Origin: an uncultured Desulfobulbaceae bacterium | GTDB taxonomy: Bacteria > Desulfobacterota > Desulfobulbia > Desulfobulbales > Desulfobulbaceae | Direction of reading: 5' to 3' | Assembly (NCBI GenBank): GCA_947260045.1 | Contig: CAMYOP010000045.1 | Coordinates: forward strand, 1-12,816 | DNA: 12,816 nucleotides | In this document: positions 6,940-12,816 of the stretch, piece after piece | Position numbering within the stretch: the first letter of the stretch is position 1 | How the letters are laid out: each line of letters opens with the position of its first letter | Position numbers and translations under genes: made by a program | Notes under the pieces: model-generated | What the model saw: only the letters and a program-made list of their open reading frames with translations | What the model was told of the DNA's origin: nothing | The model's database searches: none

Positions 6940-7716
6940 TTATTTTTTGATCGGGCTAAGAAGGCTTTCAGAAGTGACAAGAGCTCTTACGCCATGGGCA
7001 TGGTTATCGTTATATTTGTTTTTAGCACACCAGGTGCTGAAATCGTCGATATCCAGAGTTTGGCAGTTTGTTCTTACATTCCAGGTAACTGAGTATGGTG
7101 AACAGTGGCTATTGGAATATGAGGTGCCTGTGGTAGAGCCTGTGTACATAACACTAGCATCACTATACGCAGGTGGCTTGGTGTCGGTGAATTTAAGTTT
7201 TCCACCTTTTTCCAGTACGAAAACCTGTGCTACAACATGCAGTTCAGGATTGGCGCAAGTCGAGGTCATACAGGCGCTCAGTCCGCCGCCCAGGGGTTTT
7301 ACACCTTTAGTTTCGGTGTCACAAGTTGTATAGACCCAGTGAACCTCAATGGTGTCGCCTTCAGCGATGCCCTGGCAACCTTTATAATCAACATGCTCTT
7401 TACCGATGCGACCTGCCGCAGGCTCCTGACAAGCCCACCCTGAGTGATCGCCATCTTTAACAAAAGTAGAATATGCTGCGGCTTTGTGCTCAGCATTACG
7501 ATGAAAATGGACGTTACACAGATTCATATCGGCAAAATCTGGAGCCATTTCAAAAAGTACCTGGTTGGTACCAATAAGACTATCAACATCACGAGGTGCC
7601 TGTGGTCCTGAGCCTACACAATGATTGTCTTCTTTAGGTGCTTCTGGAGCGCTGCTTGCGTAAGCGCTGCCAGCCAAGATCATAGTTGCCGCCATAGCCA
7701 GTGCTGTAATTCTCAT
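6940..7716 (-). CDS. Periplasmic delta-class carbonic anhydrase
   Basis: Catalyses reversible CO2 hydration to bicarbonate with an active-site zinc. The 258 residues begin with a signal peptide (cleavage likely after AYA, residues 18-20), so the enzyme should be periplasmic. CNVHFHRNAEHK (67-78) and IEVHW (123-127) supply HxH (His70, His72) and a third His (126), the same HFH...VHW pattern seen in alpha-class enzymes, with Glu76-His77 resembling their gatekeeper segment. Further blocks known to me from bacterial delta-class homologues are SCANPELHVVAQVFV-like text (152-167), YTGSTTGTSYSNSHCSP (191-207) and NHAHGVRALVT with SLLSPI near the end. Several cysteines fit disulfides. GGGAGGA lies just upstream of the ATG. 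Class assignment is from memory of the delta family; Zn ligands are inferred from spacing. Confidence 0.85.
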   Translation of the reverse strand: MRITALAMAATMILAGSAYASSAPEAPKEDNHCVGSGPQAPRDVDSLIGTNQVLFEMAPDFADMNLCNVHFHRNAEHKAAAYSTFVKDGDHSGWACQEPAAGRIGKEHVDYKGCQGIAEGDTIEVHWVYTTCDTETKGVKPLGGGLSACMTSTCANPELHVVAQVFVLEKGGKLKFTDTKPPAYSDASVMYTGSTTGTSYSNSHCSPYSVTWNVRTNCQTLDIDDFSTWCAKNKYNDNHAHGVRALVTSESLLSPIKK

Positions 7717-7770
7717 TACTTCCTCCCTTTTTGCTAATTTTTCTTAATTATATGAATATGAAACAGAAAA

Positions 7771-7788
7771 TGAATGAACACTCATTTA
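7771..7788. promoter_or_regulatory. Candidate TetR/FadR-type operator in the carbonic anhydrase promoter region
   Basis: TGAATGA-ACAC-TCATTTA is an 18-base near-palindrome with one mismatch from TGAATGA-N4-TCATTCA, the pattern I recall for the TetR-family FadR of Bacillus. It lies just downstream of the -10 of the predicted carbonic anhydrase promoter, where a repressor would block transcription. No TetR gene is in the window. Confidence 0.5.
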
Positions 7789-7797
7789 GTACAATTT

Positions 7798-7825
7798 TAT
7801 TGATCAATATATCCTGTTTTGTCAA
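7798..7825 (-). promoter_or_regulatory. Predicted carbonic anhydrase promoter
   Basis: On the minus strand a perfect TTGACA (7820-7825) is followed after about 18 bases by AATAAA, a 4 of 6 match to the -10 consensus. Transcription would begin near 7790, giving a ~75-base leader that contains the operator-like palindrome. The rest of the A+T-rich gap 7717-7993 shows no gene; I see no clear promoter for the divergent GalT-family gene. Confidence 0.45.
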
Positions 7826-7993
7826 GAATAATTACGCTTGTTCCATTAAATCCGACAAGCTCCTAAGTAAAATTTCTGCTATCAATATTATGTCCATCAA
7901 TGAATGTAATTCTGTGCAGAAAAAAACACCAAAAGCGAAATGAATACACTCAGTCAGCAACTGGAAAGGCAAAAAAAAGGTCGAGGAGTAACC

Positions 7994-9076
7994 ATGGATG
8001 ATAAAAATATTCGTGAAATTAGAATTGATCCCATTGTCCCCTCCCAATCAGTATTGATTTCTACAGCGCGGGGTAAGAGACCCCGCAAAAATGAAGAAAA
8101 AGTGGAAAGAGATACACGGGAGCATGTGGAATCCTGTCCCTTCTGCCGCGGCAATGAACATCTTACACCCCCAGCATCCTTGCAGGTACCGCTGACGGGA
8201 GAATGGGATATACGGATAGTTGAAAATCTTTATCCTATCCTGGACGATGATCCTCTCCTTCCAGAGCTGCCCCGGGGATTGCAGCAAGCCATTGAAGGAT
8301 ATGGCCACCATGAGGTAATTATCGACCACGCCAGCCATGGCATTTCCCTTCATCAGATGAACGTACAGCACCTGACAGCATTACTTGCTGTGTACCGTGA
8401 TCGCATGCAAGTCTTTTATTCTACTGATCCTCGAATCAAATATGTTCTTGTCTTTAAAAATTTCGGAAAAGCTGCAGGGGGCAGCATGCCCCATACCCAC
8501 AGTCAACTTGTTGCCATGCCTATCATACCGCATAATGTCTACGATGAGCTTCTATGCAGCAGACAGTATTATAACAATACCAAAACCTGCATATTCTGTA
8601 CCTTGATCAGCGAAGCTATGACTCTTGAAACAACAACCTATAGCCAGGATTCCGGGGAAATGCGTCAGCGATATGAAACAGGAAAATATGTGGTCGAAAG
8701 AGGGGAACATTTCATAGCAATAAAGCCCTTTGCCAGTCGGTACGAATGGGAGGTTCACATTCTCCCCTTACAACATCAAAGTGATTTTCTCACCATCAGC
8801 AATGAAGAGATGAAGGATCTGGCCAGACTTATGCGGAGGACCATGGCCCGTCTTGATAAGCTTGTCGGAGATTTACAATACAATTACTTTTTCCACACCC
8901 TGCCCCAGGAAAAAAACAACAAAGACTTTGCTGACAGTTTTCACTGGCACATCGAGATATGTCCGCGCACCAGTATTCCTTCCGGATTCGAGCTGGGTTC
9001 CGGCCTTTTTGTCAATACCATAAGCCCGGAAGATGCCGCATATCAACTTCGCAAAGTCATTTTGACGGACGAATAG
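7994..9076 (+). CDS. GalT-family nucleotidyltransferase (galactose-1-phosphate uridylyltransferase-like)
   Basis: A 360-residue HIT-superfamily protein. GalT exchanges UMP between UDP-glucose and galactose-1-phosphate; relatives include ADP-glucose phosphorylases. The N-terminal domain has CPFC (48-51, zinc site) and VFKNFGKAAGGSMPHTHSQLVAMPI (153-177), in which His167 and the presumed nucleophile His169 form the HxHxQ motif; canonical GalT has HPHGQ. The second half carries another CxxC (199-202), EVHILPL (253-259) and SFHWHIEICPR (316-325), then SGFELGSGLFVNTISPEDAA, which is typical of this family's C-terminus. I chose ATG 7994 because GAGGAG lies six bases upstream; an in-frame ATG at 7940 would add 18 residues without a ribosome binding site. 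No other galactose-pathway gene is nearby, so the sugar substrate is open. Confidence 0.82.
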   Translation: MDDKNIREIRIDPIVPSQSVLISTARGKRPRKNEEKVERDTREHVESCPFCRGNEHLTPPASLQVPLTGEWDIRIVENLYPILDDDPLLPELPRGLQQAIEGYGHHEVIIDHASHGISLHQMNVQHLTALLAVYRDRMQVFYSTDPRIKYVLVFKNFGKAAGGSMPHTHSQLVAMPIIPHNVYDELLCSRQYYNNTKTCIFCTLISEAMTLETTTYSQDSGEMRQRYETGKYVVERGEHFIAIKPFASRYEWEVHILPLQHQSDFLTISNEEMKDLARLMRRTMARLDKLVGDLQYNYFFHTLPQEKNNKDFADSFHWHIEICPRTSIPSGFELGSGLFVNTISPEDAAYQLRKVILTDE

Positions 9077-9150
9077 TTTTCACCCAGAAAAACTCTCCAA
9101 GTACTCCAGACAAGCTTTCCTGGGATATCCTTGAATCTGATTGTGTTATT

Positions 9151-9459
9151 TTATTTTTTAGAATTTGGCAGAGTTGAATCTTCCCATGCTTCAAAGACAA
9201 GGGCAGCATTTTCGACTAGAGCTTTGGCAGTTTTCTCCCTTGCTGATGCCAGTAATCGCTGCACGGTGCCACGGGATATGCCCATCTGTCGGCCAGCCTG
9301 CTCTTGAGTAAGACCATCGAGGTCGCAAAGTTTTAAGACTTCCACTTCATCAAGCTGAATCTCAATGTGGTGGAGTTCATGGAGTGGTGTGCCAGTTGGC
9401 TTGAACACCCTTCCTTTCATTTTACAGCCGCAATTTCTATGTTTTTTTGGCCTGGGCAT
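9151..9459 (-). CDS. UPF0251 (DUF134) DNA-binding regulator
   Basis: A 102-residue DUF134-family protein. It opens with MPRPKKHRNCGCKM (Cys10, Cys12), has the family segment FKPTGTPLHELHHIEIQLDEVEVLKLCDLDGL (19-50), and then a sigma-factor-region-4-like helix-turn-helix, TQEQAGRQMGISRGTVQRLL (51-70). These proteins are commonly found beside NifX/NifB-type genes, as here. I chose ATG 9457-9459 because GGAG stands nine bases upstream and the family starts with M-x-R-P; the upstream in-frame TTG and ATG overlap that ribosome binding site. It converges on the GalT-family gene and is divergent from the NifX-like gene, with two matching operator candidates between. The cysteines may sense a metal or redox signal, which is inference. 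Confidence 0.88.
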   Translation of the reverse strand: MPRPKKHRNCGCKMKGRVFKPTGTPLHELHHIEIQLDEVEVLKLCDLDGLTQEQAGRQMGISRGTVQRLLASAREKTAKALVENAALVFEAWEDSTLPNSKK

Positions 9460-9517
9460 TGTAGTCATCTCCAAAAAATAAATGCGCTGCTCTGAGCCGA
9501 GCTAAGCAGAAACATTA

Positions 9518-9530
9518 TGTGCATATGACA
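9518..9530. promoter_or_regulatory. Operator candidate 1 of the DUF134/NifX intergenic region
   Basis: TGTGCATATGACA shares TGTGCATATG exactly with the full palindrome at 9568 and lies 50 bases from it, so both would face nearly the same side of the helix. It is just upstream of the -35 box of the NifX-like gene and about 60 bases from the DUF134 start. Confidence 0.55.
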
Positions 9531-9540
9531 AAAATACATA

Positions 9541-9568
9541 TTGACAACACAGCAATCTAGCCTATTGT
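9541..9568 (+). promoter_or_regulatory. Predicted promoter of the NifX-like gene
   Basis: TTGACA (9541-9546, consensus) and TATTGT (9563-9568, 4 of 6) are separated by 16 bases. Operator candidate 2 begins at the last base of the -10 box and covers the transcription start, which fits repression. The leader would be about 190 bases. Confidence 0.5.
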
Positions 9569-9581
9569 GTGCATATGCACA
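9568..9581. promoter_or_regulatory. Operator candidate 2 of the DUF134/NifX intergenic region
   Basis: TGTGCATATGCACA is a perfect 14-base palindrome placed over the likely start of transcription of the NifX-like gene. The most natural binder is the adjacent DUF134 protein, but this is inferred from position. Confidence 0.6.
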
Positions 9582-9613
9582 ATAACTGTTTTAAAAGAAA
9601 CAATGTCCATAAC

Positions 9614-9648
9614 AGCTGGCTCATTTTTTAAACCAGCTTGTGTTTTTT
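9614..9648 (+). terminator. Terminator-like hairpin in the NifX leader
   Basis: AGCTGG (9614-9619) pairs with CCAGCT (9633-9638) around a 13-base loop, followed after TGTG by TTTTTTT. It lies between the predicted promoter and the NifX-like gene, so it could act as an attenuator. The 6-bp stem and 4-base gap before the T-run make it a weak candidate. Confidence 0.4.
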
Positions 9649-9715
9649 TGTCGTCCCACAAATTATCCAATTCCTTACCAGGACTCGGTATATGAATTTT
9701 ATTGATTAAATATTT

Positions 9716-9733
9716 GGCCTGCACAAACAGGCC
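9716..9733 (+). other. Hairpin just upstream of the NifX ribosome binding site
   Basis: GGCCTG (9716-9721) and CAGGCC (9728-9733) form a perfect 6-bp stem with a 6-base loop, 19 bases before AAGGAG (9753-9758). It is followed by an A-run, not a T-run, so it is not a terminator on this strand. It may stabilise or regulate the leader mRNA. Confidence 0.45.
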
Positions 9734-9765
9734 GAAAAAAATTTTACAATTTAAGGAGAACTCGC

Positions 9766-10164
9766 ATGAAAGATGGAAAAATTGCTGTGCCAAGTATTGA
9801 TCAAGGCGGCATAAAAGGAAATCGTTCCGATCATTTTGGTCATTGTGAACTATTCACCCTGGTCGAAATAGAAGAGGGCTGTATTAAAAATGTAAGCACC
9901 ATGATAAATGAAGCCCATAAAGCTGGAGGCTGTCTGAAACCTGTTATTAATTTAAAAAACAGTGGTGTTGATGCTCTTGTGGTAAGTGGTATCGGCAAAA
10001 ATCCTTTTTTGAAATGTGAAGAAGCAGGCATTAAAGTTTTTCATGCCGACAAAGAGCAATATCCAGATGTGGAAACCACCGTCCAAGACCTTATCCTGGG
10101 AAAGCTAAGCCAGATCCATCCGAATCAGCTCTGTAAAGGAAGCGCTAACTGCCACAGTCTCTAA
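9766..10164 (+). CDS. NifX/NifB-type dinitrogenase iron-molybdenum cofactor-binding family protein
   Basis: A 132-residue protein of the dinitrogenase Fe-Mo cofactor family (PF02579), whose members bind metal clusters or cluster precursors; most outside nitrogen fixation have no known job. It opens KIAVPS, continues with RSDHFGHCELFTLVEIEEG (20-38, the family's S-x-HFG block), then VDALVVSGIGKNPF (68-81) and AGIKVF (87-92). It has six cysteines (27, 39, 56, 84, 123, 129); the last two are in a short Cys/His tail that could bind metal. AAGGAG stands seven bases before the ATG. No nif genes are visible, so a role in nitrogen fixation is not supported. The divergent DUF134 gene is its likely regulator. 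Confidence 0.88.
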   Translation: MKDGKIAVPSIDQGGIKGNRSDHFGHCELFTLVEIEEGCIKNVSTMINEAHKAGGCLKPVINLKNSGVDALVVSGIGKNPFLKCEEAGIKVFHADKEQYPDVETTVQDLILGKLSQIHPNQLCKGSANCHSL

Positions 10165-10219
10165 AAATCATCTCTGTCTGATAAGTTCGAAAGATTTTTA
10201 TCGTCCATTTACGATCAAG

Positions 10220-10252
10220 AAAGCCCGAAAGCCATTAAAGTTTTCGGGCTTT
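10220..10252 (+). terminator. Strong hairpin after the NifX-like gene
   Basis: AAAGCCCGAAA (10220-10230) pairs perfectly with TTTCGGGCTTT (10242-10252) around an 11-base loop, 56 bases beyond the NifX stop. The stem's own T-run ends the hairpin and AAAGTTTT follows. It looks like an intrinsic terminator usable in both directions. Confidence 0.75.
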
Positions 10253-10259
10253 AAAGTTT

Positions 10260-10413
10260 TGTGATTACAATTAAAGCTCAGTTAGAAAATAAAAGAGAGG
10301 GGACCTATTTTATTTTTCCGTTATTATCCGGGAGAAAGAATAATTTTCGCTGATAATACGCGAAAAAAATTTCGATCCTCTTAGACTTAGGAAAAATAAA
10401 ATCTGTCTCCCGG
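10260..10413 (+). repeat. Dispersed palindromic repeat, copy 2, with an extra inverted arm
   Basis: Bases 10260-10387 match copy 1 (5218-5345), including the flank GTGATTAC and TAAAGCTCAGTTA, so the repeat unit extends beyond the palindrome. This copy also ends in an inverted arm: ATTTTATTTTTCC (10307-10319) is matched exactly by GGAAAAATAAAAT (10390-10402), and GGGGAC and GTCTCCC extend the pairing with one gap. The whole element has no coding capacity. It occupies most of the gap between the NifX-like and U32 genes. Confidence 0.8.
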
Positions 10414-10420
10414 CGTTAAG

Positions 10421-10435
10421 GCGCAACAATTGCGC
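10421..10435 (+). other. Short hairpin in front of the U32 gene
   Basis: GCGCAA (10421-10426), a 3-base loop, and TTGCGC (10430-10435) form a perfect 6-bp stem 26 bases upstream of the U32 start, immediately after repeat copy 2. It is probably part of the leader; its role is unknown. Confidence 0.35.
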
Positions 10436-10461
10436 AGCTAATCAAAATCATAATTAATAGA

Positions 10462-12816
10462 ATGAAACGTACCATAGAACTACTGGCACCAGGTGGAGAC
10501 ATTGATTCCATAAAGGCTGCAATCGTAGCTGGGGCAAATGCTGTCTACTGCGGTCTGGATAGATTTAATGCGAGAAACCGGGCCGAGAATATACGTATTG
10601 ATGATTTACCTGGCCTTCTCCGACTTGCTCACAGCAATGATTGTGAAGTTTTTTTAGCCCTTAATATCATAATAGTAGAGAGTGAGATACCAGCCCTTAT
10701 GGGTTTGCTGAACAAGTTAATTAATACAAAAATTGACGGAGTCATTGTTCAGGATTTAGGGATGTTTTATATCCTGTCTCAATATTTTCCAGCACTTAAA
10801 GTCCATGCATCGACCCAGCTTACAACCCATAATAGAGGCCAGATAAAGTTCTTAAGTAAACTTGCTGCAAGCCGAGTAAACCTGTCAAGAGAGTTGAGTC
10901 TTCATGAAATAGAAGAGTTAACCTTCACTGCACATCAAAACGATCTCTTAACGGAAATATTCGTTCATGGTTCCTACTGCCTCTCTTTTTCAGGCATCTG
11001 TTACTTAAGCTCTGTGCATGGAGGTAACTCGGGAAATCGCGGCAGATGTAGTCAACCTTGCAGAAATCAATGTGTAAAAACTCCTGCAGGGAAAGATTTC
11101 CCCCTTAACCTTAAAGATAATTCAGCATACTCTGACCTGAGGGACTTGGCTGATGCCGGGGTTGACTCAATAAAAATAGAAGGACGAATTAAAAAGTTTC
11201 ATTACGTCTATACAGTGGTAAAAACCTGGAAAAAACAACTGCAAAATCTCTATAATAATAAAACGCTCAGTAGCATCAATAGTGAGGACAGTGATCTGTA
11301 CAAGGTATTTAACCGCGATTTTTCAAACTCTTTTTTGCAGGGAGATATTCATAAAAGCATGTTTATTGATAATCCCCGTGACCATTCCGCCATTCATCTT
11401 GCTGACTTACATGGCGGATCCACCGATCAGAATATAGAAAAAGCAAAAAAAGAACTTTATGATGTAAAAACAGTAATTATCACTCAAGTAAAAAACAGAA
11501 TCGATCAGTTAAGCTGTGCTAAAGCCCCATTAAAAATAGCTGCTTCGGGAAAAGCAGGTAAACCTTTAAAGGTATCTGTGGAAACTCCCGACAGTTCATT
11601 TGCTGTATTTTCAGACATTAATCTTGCCGAAATCCATACATCTTCAGTGAGTAATACTCTTGCCCTCAATGAAAAAAACAGCAGTACCCAGAGTCTCAAC
11701 TACGAAATGTTATTAACGAGACTTAAAGGCTTAAACGATACGGAATATTTCATTAAACACCTGGAACTTGAAAACCTGCAAAATGATCTTTTCATCCCTA
11801 TCAAAGAACTTACTAAAATAAAAAATGGAATCTTATACAGATTAAATGATTCAAGAAAATATGTTGCTCCAATTGATGTCCCCCGCTTAAAGAAACAAAG
11901 TAAGGGAAAGATTAAGCCGACTCTTTCACTTTTACTCTCTTCCAAAAAAGATTTGCACCTTTGCAGGGAAAGCTCTGCAGAAATCTATTATCAACTTCCT
12001 AATAGTTTCAAAAATGACTGCGCTGAATTTATAGATATTTTTGTGAAAAACAAAAACCTGCGTCCATGGTTTCCCCCTGTTCTAATAGGAGAAGACTACC
12101 AGGCTGCGGTGAAATTACTGCAGCAGGTAAAACCAAAAGGTATTGTCACAAATAATAGTGGAATTGCTTTTGAAGCCTCTAAAAATAACATTCCCTGGAT
12201 TGCAGGACCCTATCTGAATATTGTTAATTCCTATAGCCTGTTATGTTTAAAAGAAAATTTTGACTGTCTTGGGGCATTTATTTCAAACGAGATCAAGAAG
12301 AACCAAATAAAAAGCATTAAAAAGCCTGACAATTTCGATTTGTACTACAGTATCTATCACCCCATAACACTGCTAACGAGCAGGCAATGCCTGTTTCATC
12401 AGGTCACAGGATGTAAAAAAAGCAGGATTGATGAGACATGCATTGGCCAGTGTGAAAAATATTCATCAATTACAAATTTAAATAATGCTACTCTCTTTCT
12501 TGAAAAATCAAAGGGGAACTACCATAGCATCTATAATGAAACCAATTACTTAAATACATATATTGTTACAGAGGTGCCAAACCTCTTTTCCAGTTTTTTC
12601 ATTGATCTACGAGATATACAATCCAATACCAAAGTTAATATGAACAAATCAGCATTAGTGAAGCTTTTCGAAAATCATCTCAACGGAAATCCCAATGCGG
12701 CAGAAGAACTCAAACAAAAGGTAGAAATTGATTTTCCCAATTTAAAATCTAAAATTATTTTTGATTCACCAACCTACCGGGTTCAGACAGGTCAGTTTAA
12801 ATCTAAACTGGAAGCA
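10462..12816 (+). CDS. U32 peptidase-family protein, RlhA-like, long form (3' end outside window)
   Basis: An uninterrupted frame of 785 codons from ATG 10462 to the window end, with no stop, so the protein is partial. The start MKRTIELLAPGGD matches the usual U32 N-terminus (ELLAPAG). The family signature is clear: HGSYCLSFSGICYLSS (169-184) then NRGRCSQPCRNQC (193-204). Cys173, 180, 196 and 200 are the four expected Fe-S ligands, and LRDLADAGVDSIKIEGRIK follows (226-244). U32 members include the RNA hydroxylases RlhA and TrhP as well as proteins labelled collagenase-like proteases; the Fe-S pattern favours RNA modification, but function is not proven. A second cluster CX7CX8CX3C (Cys643, 651, 660, 664) lies beyond. 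E. coli RlhA is about 650 residues, so this is longer. There is no evident Shine-Dalgarno sequence. The gene is notably A+T-rich. Confidence 0.85.
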   Translation, partial: MKRTIELLAPGGDIDSIKAAIVAGANAVYCGLDRFNARNRAENIRIDDLPGLLRLAHSNDCEVFLALNIIIVESEIPALMGLLNKLINTKIDGVIVQDLGMFYILSQYFPALKVHASTQLTTHNRGQIKFLSKLAASRVNLSRELSLHEIEELTFTAHQNDLLTEIFVHGSYCLSFSGICYLSSVHGGNSGNRGRCSQPCRNQCVKTPAGKDFPLNLKDNSAYSDLRDLADAGVDSIKIEGRIKKFHYVYTVVKTWKKQLQNLYNNKTLSSINSEDSDLYKVFNRDFSNSFLQGDIHKSMFIDNPRDHSAIHLADLHGGSTDQNIEKAKKELYDVKTVIITQVKNRIDQLSCAKAPLKIAASGKAGKPLKVSVETPDSSFAVFSDINLAEIHTSSVSNTLALNEKNSSTQSLNYEMLLTRLKGLNDTEYFIKHLELENLQNDLFIPIKELTKIKNGILYRLNDSRKYVAPIDVPRLKKQSKGKIKPTLSLLLSSKKDLHLCRESSAEIYYQLPNSFKNDCAEFIDIFVKNKNLRPWFPPVLIGEDYQAAVKLLQQVKPKGIVTNNSGIAFEASKNNIPWIAGPYLNIVNSYSLLCLKENFDCLGAFISNEIKKNQIKSIKKPDNFDLYYSIYHPITLLTSRQCLFHQVTGCKKSRIDETCIGQCEKYSSITNLNNATLFLEKSKGNYHSIYNETNYLNTYIVTEVPNLFSSFFIDLRDIQSNTKVNMNKSALVKLFENHLNGNPNAAEELKQKVEIDFPNLKSKIIFDSPTYRVQTGQFKSKLEA

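Noticed and set aside
6947..7333. 128-codon plus-strand frame antisense to the carbonic anhydrase
   Set aside because: A shadow of a gene with clear motifs on the other strand; the translation has no recognisable domain.
9093..9123. Terminator between the GalT-like and DUF134 genes (CCCAG ... CTGGG)
   Set aside because: The stem is only 5 bp with a 21-base loop, and the T-rich stretch lies too far downstream to call it.
9151..10164. Nitrogen-fixation locus
   Set aside because: Only a NifX-like family protein and DUF134 regulator are present; there is no nifHDK, nifB radical-SAM or nifEN gene.
10411..10443. attC-like or integron-style site (GTTAAGG ... GCGCAACAATTGCGC ... CTAAT)
   Set aside because: The core-like bases are only loosely matched, there is no integrase or cassette array, and a simple leader hairpin explains the symmetry.

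Overview
This window looks like chromosomal DNA of a marine or sediment member of the Desulfobacterota (a sulfate-reducer-like bacterium). That placement is an inference from gene content: a UPF0251 (DUF134) regulator divergent from a NifX/NifB-type protein, a PHTHSQ-type GalT-family nucleotidyltransferase, a fused B12-dependent acyl-CoA mutase, a long U32 peptidase-family protein and a delta-class carbonic anhydrase. No single gene proves it. Base composition is uneven: the left edge (edd tail) is G+C-rich, for example 38 of 60 bases in 121-180, and the right edge (U32 gene) is A+T-rich, for example 18 of 60 bases in 11221-11280.

Layout. Positions 1-272 hold the 3' end of a phosphogluconate dehydratase gene (edd). 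Convergent to it is a two-gene minus-strand unit, 983 to 326: a four-helix membrane protein and a small Xre-type regulator whose start lies one base after the membrane-protein stop. Next on the minus strand is an acyl-CoA unit, 4463 to 1210: an IcmF-type fused acyl-CoA mutase (B12 domain, G-protein chaperone domain, mutase barrel) translationally coupled through ATGA to a YkgJ-type cysteine-cluster protein. Divergent from icmF is a hot-dog-fold thioesterase (4628-5104). The two promoters stand back to back, with their -35 boxes forming one palindrome.

The segment 5105-6939 is patchy: a dispersed palindromic repeat, an exported sorbosone/glucose-dehydrogenase-type beta-propeller protein (5462-6706), and then a decayed copy of the thioesterase 3' end (6724-6893). 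It is followed by a periplasmic delta-class carbonic anhydrase (minus, 7716-6940), a divergent GalT-family gene (7994-9076), the DUF134 regulator (minus, 9459-9151) and its divergent NifX-like neighbour (9766-10164). A second copy of the dispersed repeat (10260-10413) precedes a large U32/RlhA-like gene that starts at 10462 and stays open to the window end (785 codons, no stop).

How the genes fit together. IcmF and the thioesterase both act on acyl-CoA esters, and their promoters suggest joint control. The DUF134/NifX pair is a plausible self-contained regulatory module for metal-cluster handling, with two matching TGTGCATATG operators 50 bp apart over a good promoter and a hairpin-bearing leader. 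The carbonic anhydrase leader contains a near-perfect match to the FadR (TetR-family) operator pattern TGAATGA-N4-TCATTCA. I found no CRISPR array, tRNA, rRNA, intact transposase or obvious phage or defence system.
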